A DNA stretch of 64,000 nt from assembly GCF_020184175.1 (NCBI RefSeq), contig NC_065531.1, forward strand, positions 80,570,604-80,634,603. Reading direction: 5' to 3'. The notes below the pieces were generated by a model. That model ran no database searches, was not told where the DNA came from, and saw only the letters and a list, made by a program, of their open reading frames with translations. This document shows positions 13,401 through 27,200 of this stretch, piece after piece (position 1 is the first letter of the stretch; each line of letters begins with the position of its first letter). The DNA comes from Aphis gossypii (Eukaryota; Arthropoda; Insecta; Hemiptera; Aphididae). The position numbers were made by a program, and so were the translations under genes.

Positions 13401-16400
13401 GATTGGTTCAAAATGTTCTGTATTATCAAAATAATTTTATTCCGTGAACAATAATGTATTTTTTTTGGTTGTTTGCGGAATTTCAGTTTTAATCATTATG
13501 TATGTTTTTTTTTTTATTATTATTAATAATATTTAAATAAATATATATATCCAAAGTCTTTTAAATAATTAATTTAATTACTGTCATTTATTGTAATTTT
13601 AAAAATAGATCATTTTTAAAAACCTACATAATGATTCAACTGATGTGCGCGGCGCTTGCATATTTTTATTTTCGCGCGGAAAGAAATTAAATGTTTACTT
13701 TAAAAAAATTAAGTTATGAAATTTCATATAAATTTAATTCATAATTTTAAATTTTTTACCTTCCAATATTTAAACGATACATTTTTTTAATTTAAGCATT
13801 TGATTTTTTTCATTGTATTCTGTGAATTTAGATAAGCACTAGTTTGCAATATTTAATCTGTATTTGTTTCATTTATAATTTCTACGCAATTAATTAATTT
13901 TGCATCATGGCCGGTTTATGATGTAATCACATATAGTTAAATAAAAAATTTAAAATTTCTTACATTAGAGATAAACAACAGATTAAGTATTGAAATCTAT
14001 GTGTTTTTTGTGATGAATATCCAATAGCTGTCTTTTAATTTTTCTAGAGTAAATTTTACTCTGGCGTTTAACCTAACTAAATACATTTCTATTTACATTT
14101 TATCTATTGTAAAGCAATACAAATTATTTTTATTTATTTTTGTGTATATTCCCTTTATAATCAATTTAATAATTATTGATAATTTTCCATTTTCTTAAGA
14201 TCATAATTAAGTATTTATTAAAAATAATCAAAAATCTACAATAATCTTAGTAATCTGATCATGCTGCATTCAATATATTCAGTAAGCTATTTTGCTTATT
14301 TTTATTTGTTTTTCATTACTTCATAAAAAATTGATCAAATTATTTCACAATTTCAGTATAATGGCCTTAATATATTTTTGTATTTTAATTTTAATTTATG
14401 CGTGTATGTTATATAATATTGTAATGTATACAATTATTAAATAGCCATTTAATAATATGTAACCCATAATGAATACATTAGATAAGAAAATAAATTATTA
14501 AATTATTAGGAAAATAATTTGATAATAAACAAATATTAAAGATATGTGTTATTACTTAAAGATATAATACATGTAATTATTGAAATATTAAGTATGTTAT
14601 ATTTTTCATTTTTTTTGGTAATAATTTCAAGTATTCAACCAATTTTATGTATATTATATTACTGAGATTATTGTAGTTATTTTTTATACAAGGAACATTT
14701 CTGAACACACAGCATCTATATATTATTAGTATTTTTAGTCTTTACAATAGATAGACATATCAATAACTTTGATTCATCTAGTTGATGAGATTTCGTTAAA
14801 AGTTTTCATTGCGCCAATCTACAACAAAAAGTTATCAATATACCCTTCATTGTTTTTCATCTTTCATTTACTCTCCTGCAATTTCTATTAATTTTTATCC
14901 AAACTGTTCTCCTGGTTTCAAAAAGTGATGGACAACCCTGCCTTCCCTATTATTGATGGTAAGTAATTAAAACACATTTTTGCCACTTTCTCGATCTGGG
15001 AATTTTATCATCTAATAATTATATTTTTATAAAATTAATAATTTAGTCTTAATTTCTTATTTGTATAAAATAAAGTTCATTACATTTAATTCATAAAATC
15101 CATTCATTTCAAAAATATTTGATTGCGGGTTTTTGATCGAGAAAGTATTTTTTCAAGGCTGTATTTAGGACTCATTTTAGAGCTAATTTGAAGTATTAAA
15201 ATTGGTTTACATTTATAATACTATTTGTTCAATTTTAAATTTTACATTTATAATTCACTACAATAAACAGTTATGTGACAATTTTTTACATCTGGATGAA
15301 TACAGTCTTGAAGTTAAATGTAATATTTAAATTAAATTTCATCTCATAAGTTTCAATGAAATTATATTTTTTCTAAATTCGGAATTCTAATAATAATTTT
15401 TTTCGTGAAAGGAACTCTAGTTTTTCCTATACATATATATTAAGAACAAGAAGTGCATACTAATATCATTCGGATTTTTTTTTTAATTTCAGGTACCATC
15501 CATCAATTTATCTAGGTCCATGATACGAAAATGTTGTGTATTTAGTTGATGAGGATGTACGGCGAGTGTGTTCCTATTTCCTGAATAGCTACCACCTCAT
15601 ACATTAATAGGTACAAAGTAATTCACACCTCTTAAAATCAAATTTTGTAAACGGGAAATTACACCAAAAGTACTAAATTTATTGGTAACCACTCGCCTCA
15701 CACTCTCGTAACAATGTTCATGTCAACGGTGTCAATGCCGGTTTTACAAAAAGGGCCAAAAATTTATTTTATTTTTGTTCTAATATCATAATTCTCCATT
15801 ACTTCTTTGAGAAAATTATGATATTTAAAAATGTTTTGATGAGTATACTATTAGTGTACTTAATAATAAGTTGTCAATAGTCATGATTTTCTCCAATTGA
15901 AGTAGGCAAATGTATTAGATGTTAGGATTTTTTTTTTCTTAACAAGTGCATTTTTTGTTTTTGTTTATAGGAATGTGTCAAGGAATGCGAAGTTAATGAC
16001 GAAGCATGCGCGCTAGTGTACATTTTCTCTCCTAACACTTCTATTGTGTTAAAATATAAAATATAAAGTATGGCTTAAGCGCGTTTAGGTCCCTTTATAA
16101 GCATATTACGATTTCAAAAATATCAGAATATTTTTTGGTCGTATTATGTTGCAGCGTAGTTGCGCGTTTTGTCTGTTGGCTGTTAAAATTATTATAAATG
16201 CCATTTCTCTCTTAGCTAAAGAAAACTATAAATATAAAATATTTAAACAAGTCTCCCATTTAAAATTATTTTAGCAGCCTTCACAGACAATTTTTAGTCT
16301 TTGTTTAGACTGGCATATTACATGTCTTCTTCTGCGCTTTCCCAACTTTTTAAAACTTTTTGGAGAGGAATTTGTACATAACACTTTTTTCAATCTGTTT

Positions 16401-19400
16401 TCCGTTTACACTTAAACTATAAGACACAGCTATTTCTTATTATTAATTGTTTTTTCTTTTATTCCTTTCCTTGAATTTCCTCTGGGATCCTTCTATATTT
16501 TGTATTTACAGTCATGTTATTTGAAAGCAATTGAAACCAGACCTGACTTTGCTGTTGCTTGGAGCAATCTTGGATGTGTATTCAACTCTCTGAATGAAAT
16601 ATGGTTAGCTATTCATCATTTTGAGAAAGCTGTTGCGTTGGATCCTAACTTTTTGGACGCATACATAAATCTTGGAAATGTACTAAAAGAATCAAGAATA
16701 TTTGATAGGTAAGTAATTCATTATTTTAATTTTATAATATATTATATAGAATTTTGTTAATTGATGTATTAGTTGTGAATTTAATGTTAAGAGAAGTCTG
16801 GCATTATAGAAATTAAATTAATTTTAAAAAACGTATGATATTGTTTGTCTAACATAGATACAACAGTATTAATAATTTTACCCAATTACATTTTAAAACT
16901 ATTCATTTGGTTATTTTAAATATAATAATGTTTTTATTAAGTATTGTTTTTTTAATTAAATAAAAACAACATTAATAGGTAGGTAGTAATAGATACATAT
17001 TTTTATTTTATAAAACAAATATAATTTAAATTATGTATTTGCACTCAAATGTCCAATGTATAATTCATAGAAATATTAATTGTTTTACATTTTTCTATTT
17101 CTCTTGAATTATTTATTTTGTTAGTGATTTATCAAGTCGTGAATAACTAATCTAATTTTATTTTTACGTAAATAAATTTCTATTTTAAATGTATGTATTT
17201 TGAGAACCCCTTTTGAACATTTGGCCGTAACCATAGTAACTACTGGTTCTATCCATATATATACAGTTTTTGATATAATACTGACGACTAGCGGAAATTC
17301 TATATTATATAATTAATATGCTATGCATAAAGTATTATGTTTCAATTTATTCGTATTATATCTAACGATTCTAAAATTTATTTTTCACTTAATTTTTTGA
17401 TTTATAATGTACGTATTTATAATTAACATTTTTTGTATAATACAGTCCATATACCTAAAGATAAAAAATAAATAAAAATATAATTACAAATCTACCCTTC
17501 CTTATAAATTAATCATTTATAAAAACTACTTAAATACAATTGTTGTATTCATTAGGTACCTATAAAATTTACGTTCCTTGTACTTCAAAAATTAACTAAT
17601 TGTGTTATACTTGCGTTTATACTTTCATAATTAATATACTCAAACATCAGAAAGGTAAAAAAGTAATTAGAACACCAGATTTTGTTAGTTTTCTTTTGTT
17701 GTTATTTAAATAAAAAGTCGAGTCAGTAGTTGTTGAATTCATCAACTAACAGAAAAAGATTAATTGTATACAAAATGTTAAGTTTTTCTTTTTTTATTAC
17801 TATTTTTTGTTGTCAAAAGAGTATAATTTAAACTTTTGCAGAGTTAATAAGAGTTAAATAAGTGATATAAAAGTGAATAGTTATGCATTTTCTTATTATT
17901 ATAAAACCTTATGATATCTAGATTTTAGATTGTATGGAAGTATGAAAATCTATGCGTGTTCCTATAATATCATATTATTCACTTATAAAAATATTAACAA
18001 AATAAACTATAGTATTCCGTAATAATCAATATTTGAGTATTAATTTATTTTACAAGGAAAAACTAGGGGTATCAATGAGCATGCTTAGTGAATTATCCTG
18101 TACATCGGGATTATTTACTTTATATAATTACGATGGTTATTTATTAATGCGTACTTTAGGGATAATGAAGTTTTTATGATTTATTTTCAAAACAATTGCA
18201 AGCGTGCTTTTTAGTAAGTTTTCCTCTTATAGGATATAATATATTGTATTATGTTATACTATATTATATTTAAGTGTTGGTAAAATAAGAACAGATTATT
18301 ATCACAATCGATGATCTTATTGTTTATAATTTCTAGTTTAATTTTAGCGAAAGTGCCACTAATTTAAATAATATATTGTAGTATAGGTACGATTATAGTT
18401 TAAATGCTACCAATGTTGACTTCATTTTTTCTCATCGTATTCATATTAATACGCACCATACATCATAAAAAGAACCATACAAATAATTAAAATAAAATTA
18501 GTGAGGTACTTACATCAGATAGTAACTGAAAATTTAGTTTAATTGACAATAAAAAAAATAGCGATATAGGTACTCAAGAATAATCAATATTTTTTATCCT
18601 GTCTAAACATAAATTCGTTCAGACGATTGTGCTTATATTATTTTATACGTATAAATACAATACGATCGTCGTATCGCTGAGGGTAATGGCGCTGGTAATT
18701 ATTTATATTTTGAATCGCGCATGTCGGTACTTTTGTCAGTGTGAAATTGCGTTTGAGGTGAATAAGGTTTTATCATTTTACTTGGTTATCTTGGGCGTTT
18801 ATACGCCCTAATCCATCGTAGCAATTTGAATAAATTTCATTATTATAACAAACTGTTCCGTATTATATTTTTATTTATCGTTAGTGAAATCCGATTAGCA
18901 ATAATATCCGCGTACCTATATAGACTAATATTTCATTGGTGACACTTTTGCTTAAAATCTACAATTCAAACTACCCATTTAAATCTGTAATAATTATTAT
19001 TCTATGTGTAATAAGTATGAAATTTTCACTTTTAATTTGTTTCTATAAAAAAGTCATCGTTCAACCGTATGTTACATGATAATATTGCACATTGTGTGTA
19101 AACTTGTGCTGCTCGAAATATGTTTGCGCAATACGCGTATAGGGTTGGTTTTATCCCGCTGTCGCAACAACGACTGCTGCGGGCTTCATAGTTCATTGTG
19201 GATGGCGAAGCAATTTTCTCGTCTAAAAACGACGGGATTGTTGTATGTGCCACGATCGCAATATTATGAATTTCATTTTATACCCGTCGGACGGTTTACA
19301 CGATATTATATTTTATATATCGCCGTGTGTAAAATGCGGATTTCGCTTGTACTTAAGGATTTCTGCAGTATATATATGTAATTTAAAACGCGTCGAGACA

Positions 19401-21188
19401 GCGACCGGAGGCTGTGACGACGATAAAAAATATACGTTATTATTATTATTATGTATTGAATGCGAAATGGTCGGCGAGCGGTATGGAGGAGGAGGAGGAG
19501 GAGCAGAGAATAAATAAAAATCTCCACACCGGTGATCGAACCGCCGCGTCCCGTCCCGTCGTCGTCCTACCTCTCGAGCACGCCCGCGTGTGACGGACCC
19601 TTCGACATGAGCTTTGCGTCCTCCGCGCGATATATACATATTATAATATTATAATTCGGGTGTATATAGGTATATATTTTACGACATGTCGTCATGGCGA
19701 CCGTGTCTGCGGCTGAGCACGGCGCGCCACCGTCGCGGCCGCCTGTTGCTCGGCGCACTCGCTGTCATGTCTCGTCGCGCACGGCCGTATTGCGTCCGTC
19801 GTATAATCACCAAGTCGGCGCCGCGTCTGTCCGTGGCCGCAGTCGCGAGTCGCGCGTGCCTTATCCTACGCTCGCGGCCGTCGCGGCGGCCGCTCGCGTA
19901 CCACGCGATTTATAGCCGTGTTTTTCTCTCGCCGGACACTCGCGAAGGCCGCCGTTCGGCTTTTTGGCGAGCGCCGTACAAATACATAATATTATAACGT
20001 ACGCGTCGTCGCGGCGTGCACGTCCGTCGCGTTCTCCGTCCGTCCCGACAATAGACCTCGTCCCGCGCGATGGACTACCAGTGCATCGTCGTGTACACCA
20101 TCATAACGATACTTCCGCCCGACGAGCAGCGGAAGTACGACGAGTTGCGGCTGTCCGCTGCTCTCGGCCCGGCCGACGGATGTCTGGGCGTCGTTAAACG
20201 GTGGATAAAAAGGTACGCGGCATTAAACGTGATATGATATGATATGATATATGTATAATATATTATTATAATCGTCATGGTCGTTATAGCATAATAATGA
20301 TAATACACAACGCAGTAACGCATACGCGCATTAATCACTGCCTCCGTGATGGAAGTTTGACGCCTTTCGGGGCGAATAAGGGTCGGTGGTCGGGTCGTCC
20401 CCGTGTTCCTGCAGGGGGTGGTGGGGCTCTTGCTGAGGAATAAGACGCGCGTCATTCATATTATATTATTGTATACTTCCGATCCGCAGTAAAAATAAAA
20501 TACGATTTAATTGTTTGTATAAGGCGTGAGGTGTACAACGCTATCACTATATCATACTATATTATATTCCGGAAGGAGAAGTCTGCAGGGTTAAATATTA
20601 CACTTGTAGTAGAGACAGTATAGAGTTCAGAACAGTTCTTTCGAGTGTTCGTAGCATGATATTGGCGGTTGGCGTGTACTTGGGTGGGTTAGGTGTACCG
20701 CACCTATTTATATATGTCGCAGTAAGTTGTAAATTATACTCGATTTTAATTAATACTGCAGAAGCAGCCCCTATTTCTCTCTTCCGATTACTTAATCCTC
20801 CTAATTAAAATACTGGCGACGTCTGGATGATGGGTTTCGGACGACGGGGATGAGCGGGGGACGGAAGAGACGGACGTTAGTTGACTAGACGTTTACGAGA
20901 TAATAATATTAAAACCCTTAACATCGGCTATATAACGTTGTACGCATTGCGTTGTTCGGTCAAACGTTCAAACGATTATAATAGTGGTGTCACATTTTAT
21001 TTTTCAGTCTCAAGCTTGGTGAATTGAACTAAAATCCGAAAAACGGCGAGAAAATATAATTATATCGCGATTTTAATTTCCTCGTCTCGACCCGTCATCA
21101 CTTAGCGAACCGTGGAAAGAATGAAATTGATTTATTTTTGAAGGGTTTCGCCTAGTCACTATTGCAGAGGCAAGGACCTATACACTTG

Positions 21189-21224
<36 letters not shown>

Positions 21225-24200
21225 ATACGTATCTACAGTTTATTATACCTTTGGCGTCGTTGGTCTTTTGTCCCGAGGGAAAAGCCCCCGCTGCAGGACT
21301 TGTGCGGCTACTGTGTAGTATGTAGTTGTTGTGTCGGTGACATTAACGATCCCCGCCGCCTGTGGTCATCTTCGTCGAACCTTCGTGCGTGCATGCACGT
21401 GCGTCCCGTTTTCCAAACAATATTGCACGTCATATCGAATGAATCGCCTGCAGCCGTTTTTTATATTATGTTTTATTTTTTCGTAATGAAATGTGTATAT
21501 ATGTATGTATAAAAGCAATCATTTTCGATAATAACTTTCCGTTCGCGAAATTCATTTATTAATATTTCCAGAAGAGTTTCACGAACTTTGATATATACCC
21601 CCGCGTGTAGCACTGCGGGGTACGACTTGCTTCGGTGGTGGTGGTGGGATTTTACTTGTAACTTCCGATTAATAGATTAAAACTTTAAATAGAAGGTAGC
21701 GGCGGTGTGTTCTTGTTTACTGTTTTATTCATGACTTGTGCAGGATCAAAAGTTTTCAAAACCATAAATTTATAATTATATATACATACATAAAATAAAC
21801 ATAATGTTAATTTAGTTGAGTCACTCACCGTTGTAACGTTTTGAATTTCGTTAACACTGTCTGGACACGCGCCAGGATTTTATCTAAATATAAACTTTTT
21901 GGAAAACGTTATTCCTCTCTTTTAACGATGTACCTATATGTCCTATATAATATAGGAATACTGAAAAGTAATGTGTACATGAGTCCAAGGTTATGTGGTA
22001 TTGCGCGTATGCTGTAGAAGTATTTTTATTCGCGAAGTACTGTTCTACGAAATGTGTATAGTATTACCCTTTATATTACTAAAAGGATTACATCAAATGC
22101 GTATTAAGCTATTATAACGCTTGTCCTGTTTCAAACAACTACTACAATGATCATTTAAACAGAATTAGCGTCATATTATAAATGAGCTCCTCTATACAAT
22201 TGTTTTTTTAAGTATTAATATTCGCTTAATATGTCTGGACAAAGAGAGTGACTTGTATACGTATTTGTTTTTAACATCCTAAAACATACGTCCCTATTTT
22301 TAACGATGTAAACTTCTCTCTTTTATTTTTTATTTTTGATAATTCATTCCCATTTTCAACAAGGTTGTTACCTTCTTTGAAAAATTTTATTAACATTTTG
22401 GTTTTTTTTCATCAGATATTTTTTTACTATTCATGATTTATTTAATAGTTCCATTAACTATATTGGTTATAAATTATAATTCATCAATTATTTCGTATTG
22501 TGTCTGTAAATATTATCTGTCATGTGCAAAATAGTACTTGTTAAAGCATTGAATTTCTTTTTTTCTATTCACCGTTTATAAATGAAATGAAATATACATA
22601 ATACTATCAATTTTGCATAAACCCCGAGGGAATAAACTAATATATATGTATCGAACAATAATTTCTCAAATTCTCTGGCAGTCTGAAGGTTACGATTTTG
22701 ATTATGTTATTTTTCCACGTGTTACAAAAATACATTTTATTGATTTATTGATAATTAATACTTGTATTTGGTTTTTGAATTGACGGATCAATGCAATTTG
22801 TCGAGTTTGTTCTTATTTAAAATTTTAATTCTACTAATATTCGATTTAAATCAAAGTACTAGTTGGTAAATGCACAAAATATATTATTGAAATGTAAGCA
22901 TTTTATATTTTTAACATTACATTCTATAGACACTATAGTGTCCATATAAGATATTATTCTAATGCATATACTAGCAAATTTCATAAGTGCAGTTGATTAT
23001 AAATTTAATTAATTAGGATAAATGTATTAATCATAATTCATAATTAATCTTTTCAATTGAAAATAACTTTATTTTATAACAGTACTAACGAATACAAATT
23101 TGTTAATTTTAAAAATCATCTAGTAAATATGCTATCACTATTCAACATTCATTCGTGCCTTTATATCAATATTCTACTTTGTTGAGTAAGATACATCCTT
23201 AGAATTAGGTCCATTATTAGTTCATTAGTTATATTACTATTTTGATTTATGTATATATATTAATATATTCTCCATTAATATAATCTGTGATACTATTTTA
23301 CTGTTTAGTATATTGCATAAACTATAAACCATATAACTTGTACCATTTGTACCAAGTATAGTATACGCTATAAACAATATAACGATTACAAGGATGAGGT
23401 TTTTATTATTATACAATATATTGACATAAAGTCATATTTTTATTTCTATTCTCATTGCCTCTGAGTTATTATATATACAGTTTTATATTTCGTTATTAAA
23501 ATTCAATATTCTTGAGTTATTTTCTTTTGACAATAAAATATAATTTACTAGTAGAAGGTATTAATATACCTAACTAAACACTGGCTCATGAATTCTGAAT
23601 AATATTTTATATCAAATAATGTAGAAAATTGACAGTTTGCTTACTTAGGACTTTCTTATAATAATTTTCTTCTGGTTTCCATTCTTTGTATAATGTACTT
23701 GCAATGTAGTTAAACTTTTCAACATTTATAATATCTTATGCATCATTTTATATTTTTATTTTATTTATAGATAAAAATATTATCTAAAACGTAAATTTAT
23801 ATACTATATGAAATCGATAGATTTTCGTGTAAAAACCAACTTAAATATTCACAAATCCGTAACATTATCGTTAAATTGTTCGTGTTTTTCAATGATTGCG
23901 TGTTTATTGAACTAAACTAAAACATTTCAATTATAATCATTTATAGATAACATAAAAATATCAAGCATTAATTGTGTTTACGGAAATCGATATAATATAC
24001 GTAGTTTAAAGTTATTTGTTTTATCCGTTAAAGCTTAGAATATAAAAAATGTACTTGTCGTTTTTATATTTTGTCTTTATTTACTCAGCAGTTAATTGAC
24101 TTGATTTCTTAATAATTCTTAAAGATTTTCGTATTTATTTAAATCGAGCTTTTTAAAACAGATTATTTTTTGTGATTTTTCTATAATAATATGCTGTAAG

Positions 24201-27200
24201 TAATATTATATACAAATTTTGTGTTTATTTAGTTACCTACTAAAACTGTAGTTGTATAATATTTATTATTATTATTTTATAGTTTATTTCTGTTTCGGTT
24301 ATTTAAACAGTACACTGTGTTGGTATGTTAAATGCTTTATTTGTGTCGAATATGAGTATCAGTCTTTAGATTGTATGGGAATGTGCGAATATATAAAGTA
24401 AATACAATTCTTTTTTTTGTAAACACTTTTATTTAGACATGGAGTTCAAGTATAATGTTAAACACATAATTTTTGAAATACCAAATACTTTGGATGATTT
24501 AAAAACTTATAAAGTAAACAGTAAAAAATAAATTAAAATGACAGTTCTGTTTAGTGTCAATCATAAACTAAAAATACCAATAAATTACTTTTAAATATAA
24601 AAATAATGCAATCGAGTTTAACGTCAAAATATGACTTAAATGTTATCGGTAGAAAATTACCAAGAATATTGGTAAAATAAAATAATAAAATATAAAAAAA
24701 AGTAATTTATTTGAATTTAGGTACTAACAAAAAATAAATTCTATTTTATTTAGGTATGATTGATAAATAAATTTAATTTTATGATTTTCAGTAGTATCAT
24801 CATTGAATAAGTAGTATCTATTTAAAATCAATTAAACATCGTGTTTAACTTAAACATAAATTATTATATAGTTTGTATACTGAATATATATTATTATAAC
24901 TTATTATAACTATTTTGCAAAATCCTATAGTATATAATTATTCCAACATAAAACGAATAGCTAATAAAGTAATAATATTGCAATTTTGTATCGATGTGTA
25001 GTCTTTTCAAATATATTTTTTTGAAATTATGATTTAATAAGTTTATTTATCTATTTTTATGTTGACAAAGTCTTACAAATTGTTGTTGTCAAATATTAAT
25101 TTGTTGGTTAAAAATTGTGTTATGAAAAAACTACAAGAGTAGACTATCTAAGTAGTATTAATGTTAATTAATAATTACGGATGTATAATAAATGTTAGTT
25201 ACTCTCAATAAATCATACTTCCACGCAGGCACCGTACAGCACCTGAATGTTACTTCTACAAGTTTATTAATTCAATTAATTTCATTTCGAAGTAATAATA
25301 AATTTTATTTAGGTGTGGTTTATATAATATTATTCCGTGAAAGTATATATAATATATTATAAACTGATTCAGCTTATAATATTATACATATTATAAGGAT
25401 ACAGACTGTGCCTATAATTTTATTCAAAACTCCGATCCTTTGCTTAAAACTTAAGATGTTAGAATAATGCAAATCTTAACTAGAACGATTTAAAAAAAAT
25501 ATTTTTTAACATAAATTACTATAAATTATAATAAGTTCGATGTTTGAGACCGGCATGATTTAAAAAAATGAAATTGGTAATAAACCAACAACGTAAAAGA
25601 GTTTCTTGGTTATGATTTTTACTAAACCGTTTTGTTATTTATTTATTTATTTGTTATTTTTTGACTTGTTTTTAACGCTTACTGCCGTTGAAAGTAGTTT
25701 CGTTCGTGACACTACGCGTGTTCCACTTCTCGACGTTTCGTCTTTTCCGATGAATTTATCGACTTTATATCATGTGATCGGATGAAATTAAATTCGCTTT
25801 GTTGTCGTCGTCTTCAGCGGGGCAATATCGACCCTCCCTCAAGACTATATATAACCTATATAGACCTACATAACAGCAGCGTGTGTACGACTGCAGGGAA
25901 TTCTGTTCCTGACAATCGAGACTCGCACGCATAAATGCACAGTATACAATATTATTACACACCGACAACAATATTCCGCCCCCATTAGGCCCGTCAACTA
26001 TATTATATACGAAGTCGTTGTCGTTCGGCTACATTAAGCGCGTTGGCTTTTGTGTATTGAGTGACGGGGCACCACCGTCGTCTTTCCAGGCCGGGTAAAT
26101 TAAACTTCGCGTGACTTAGTAAAACTATGGGATTTATACCTTAATATTCGGTATGCACACACATGTTGTCTGTATACGGAATAATCGATTTGAGGTTATC
26201 ATAATGTGACGCAAAAAAAATTTTTGTTCTACTTTTTACGTATAGATGAGTGGAATAATATAGACTATAGACCATTATATTAAAACTTTACTCCGATAGC
26301 CATCTCACTTCTAAACACATACCTAATACCTATGGAATATAGATAAACAAAAAATCTTATTTTGAACACATAATATTATAATAATATAATATACCTAATT
26401 GTTGGTATATTAAATAGTAAATGTTTTTACTATTTCATATTTTAAATATCAATAAATTATTTTAAAAACCCTAAAATAGATGAAAAAATTTGTATATGAT
26501 TGCAATACTGAAATGGATCGTTCCATATGAATGATATGATGATATAAACCATACGTATGTTATCAGGGTAAACTGATGTGTACGAGTATGTTTAACATTG
26601 TTTTATAATCTCTCTAAGGGGGTAATACGTAGGTATAGCTCTTATAGATGAAAGAATCAAGTGAATAAGAACATGTGACGTATTGAAGATTATTTAAATT
26701 TACGACTTAATAGGCAACACTTGTTTTAAACCTTTTTCCTGACAATCGAAGTGCGCGTGTTAGATGTTATTTATTTTATTTTTCTTCCTATTTTAAAAAT
26801 CATATATTTTTTTTGTCGTTGTTTCATCTTGAAATTATTTATCTTTATTTTGGTACGAATGATTGACGATTTTCAAAGAAAAGTAGAACTCGAGTATATC
26901 ACATATAACAGAATAAAAGTATTTTTGTGTATGTTTTCGGTAAAGGAATTGATATAATTTATACTAACGTCAATATTATACACACACGCACGCACATACA
27001 ACACACAGACACAGACACACGCACACGCACTCTCATATATACACTATACAGTTGTATGTATATGTGAATTCTTTATTGTATAGAAGTATATTACGTACTG
27101 TACTTTTGTTTCATGGGTTTTTGTATCCAGTACTTTTACATTTTGCAGTGTTTTATTATACTTTTTTCTGTATGCATATATTAAATAATATTATATTATG

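Larger units (their letters stand above)
19390..21660 (+). promoter_or_regulatory. CpG-rich island inside OGT intron 5, candidate internal promoter
   Basis: About 2 kb of CpG-dense sequence sits in a long AT-rich intron; the densest part is about 19520-20210. Its texture matches the islands before OGT exon 1 and before the MADF gene, both followed by a start codon. It surrounds the ATG exon at 20070-20212 described separately. A (CA)n tract lies at 21191-21222. The promoter role is inferred from composition and position. Confidence 0.5.

Noticed and set aside
13226..14826. 13-base inverted repeat TGTTGTAGATTGG / CCAATCTACAACA, 1.6 kb apart
   Set aside because: No extension of the repeat, no target duplication; pairs of this length arise by chance in 64 kb.
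18686..18757. ATGGCGCTGG-led short frame with GTGAAT donor in OGT intron 5
   Set aside because: Ends in phase 0, incompatible with OGT exon 6, and no other acceptor partner was found.
26751..26957. 68-codon frame in OGT intron 5
   Set aside because: Phe/Ile/Leu-rich translation of AT-rich DNA with no motif, start context or splice support.
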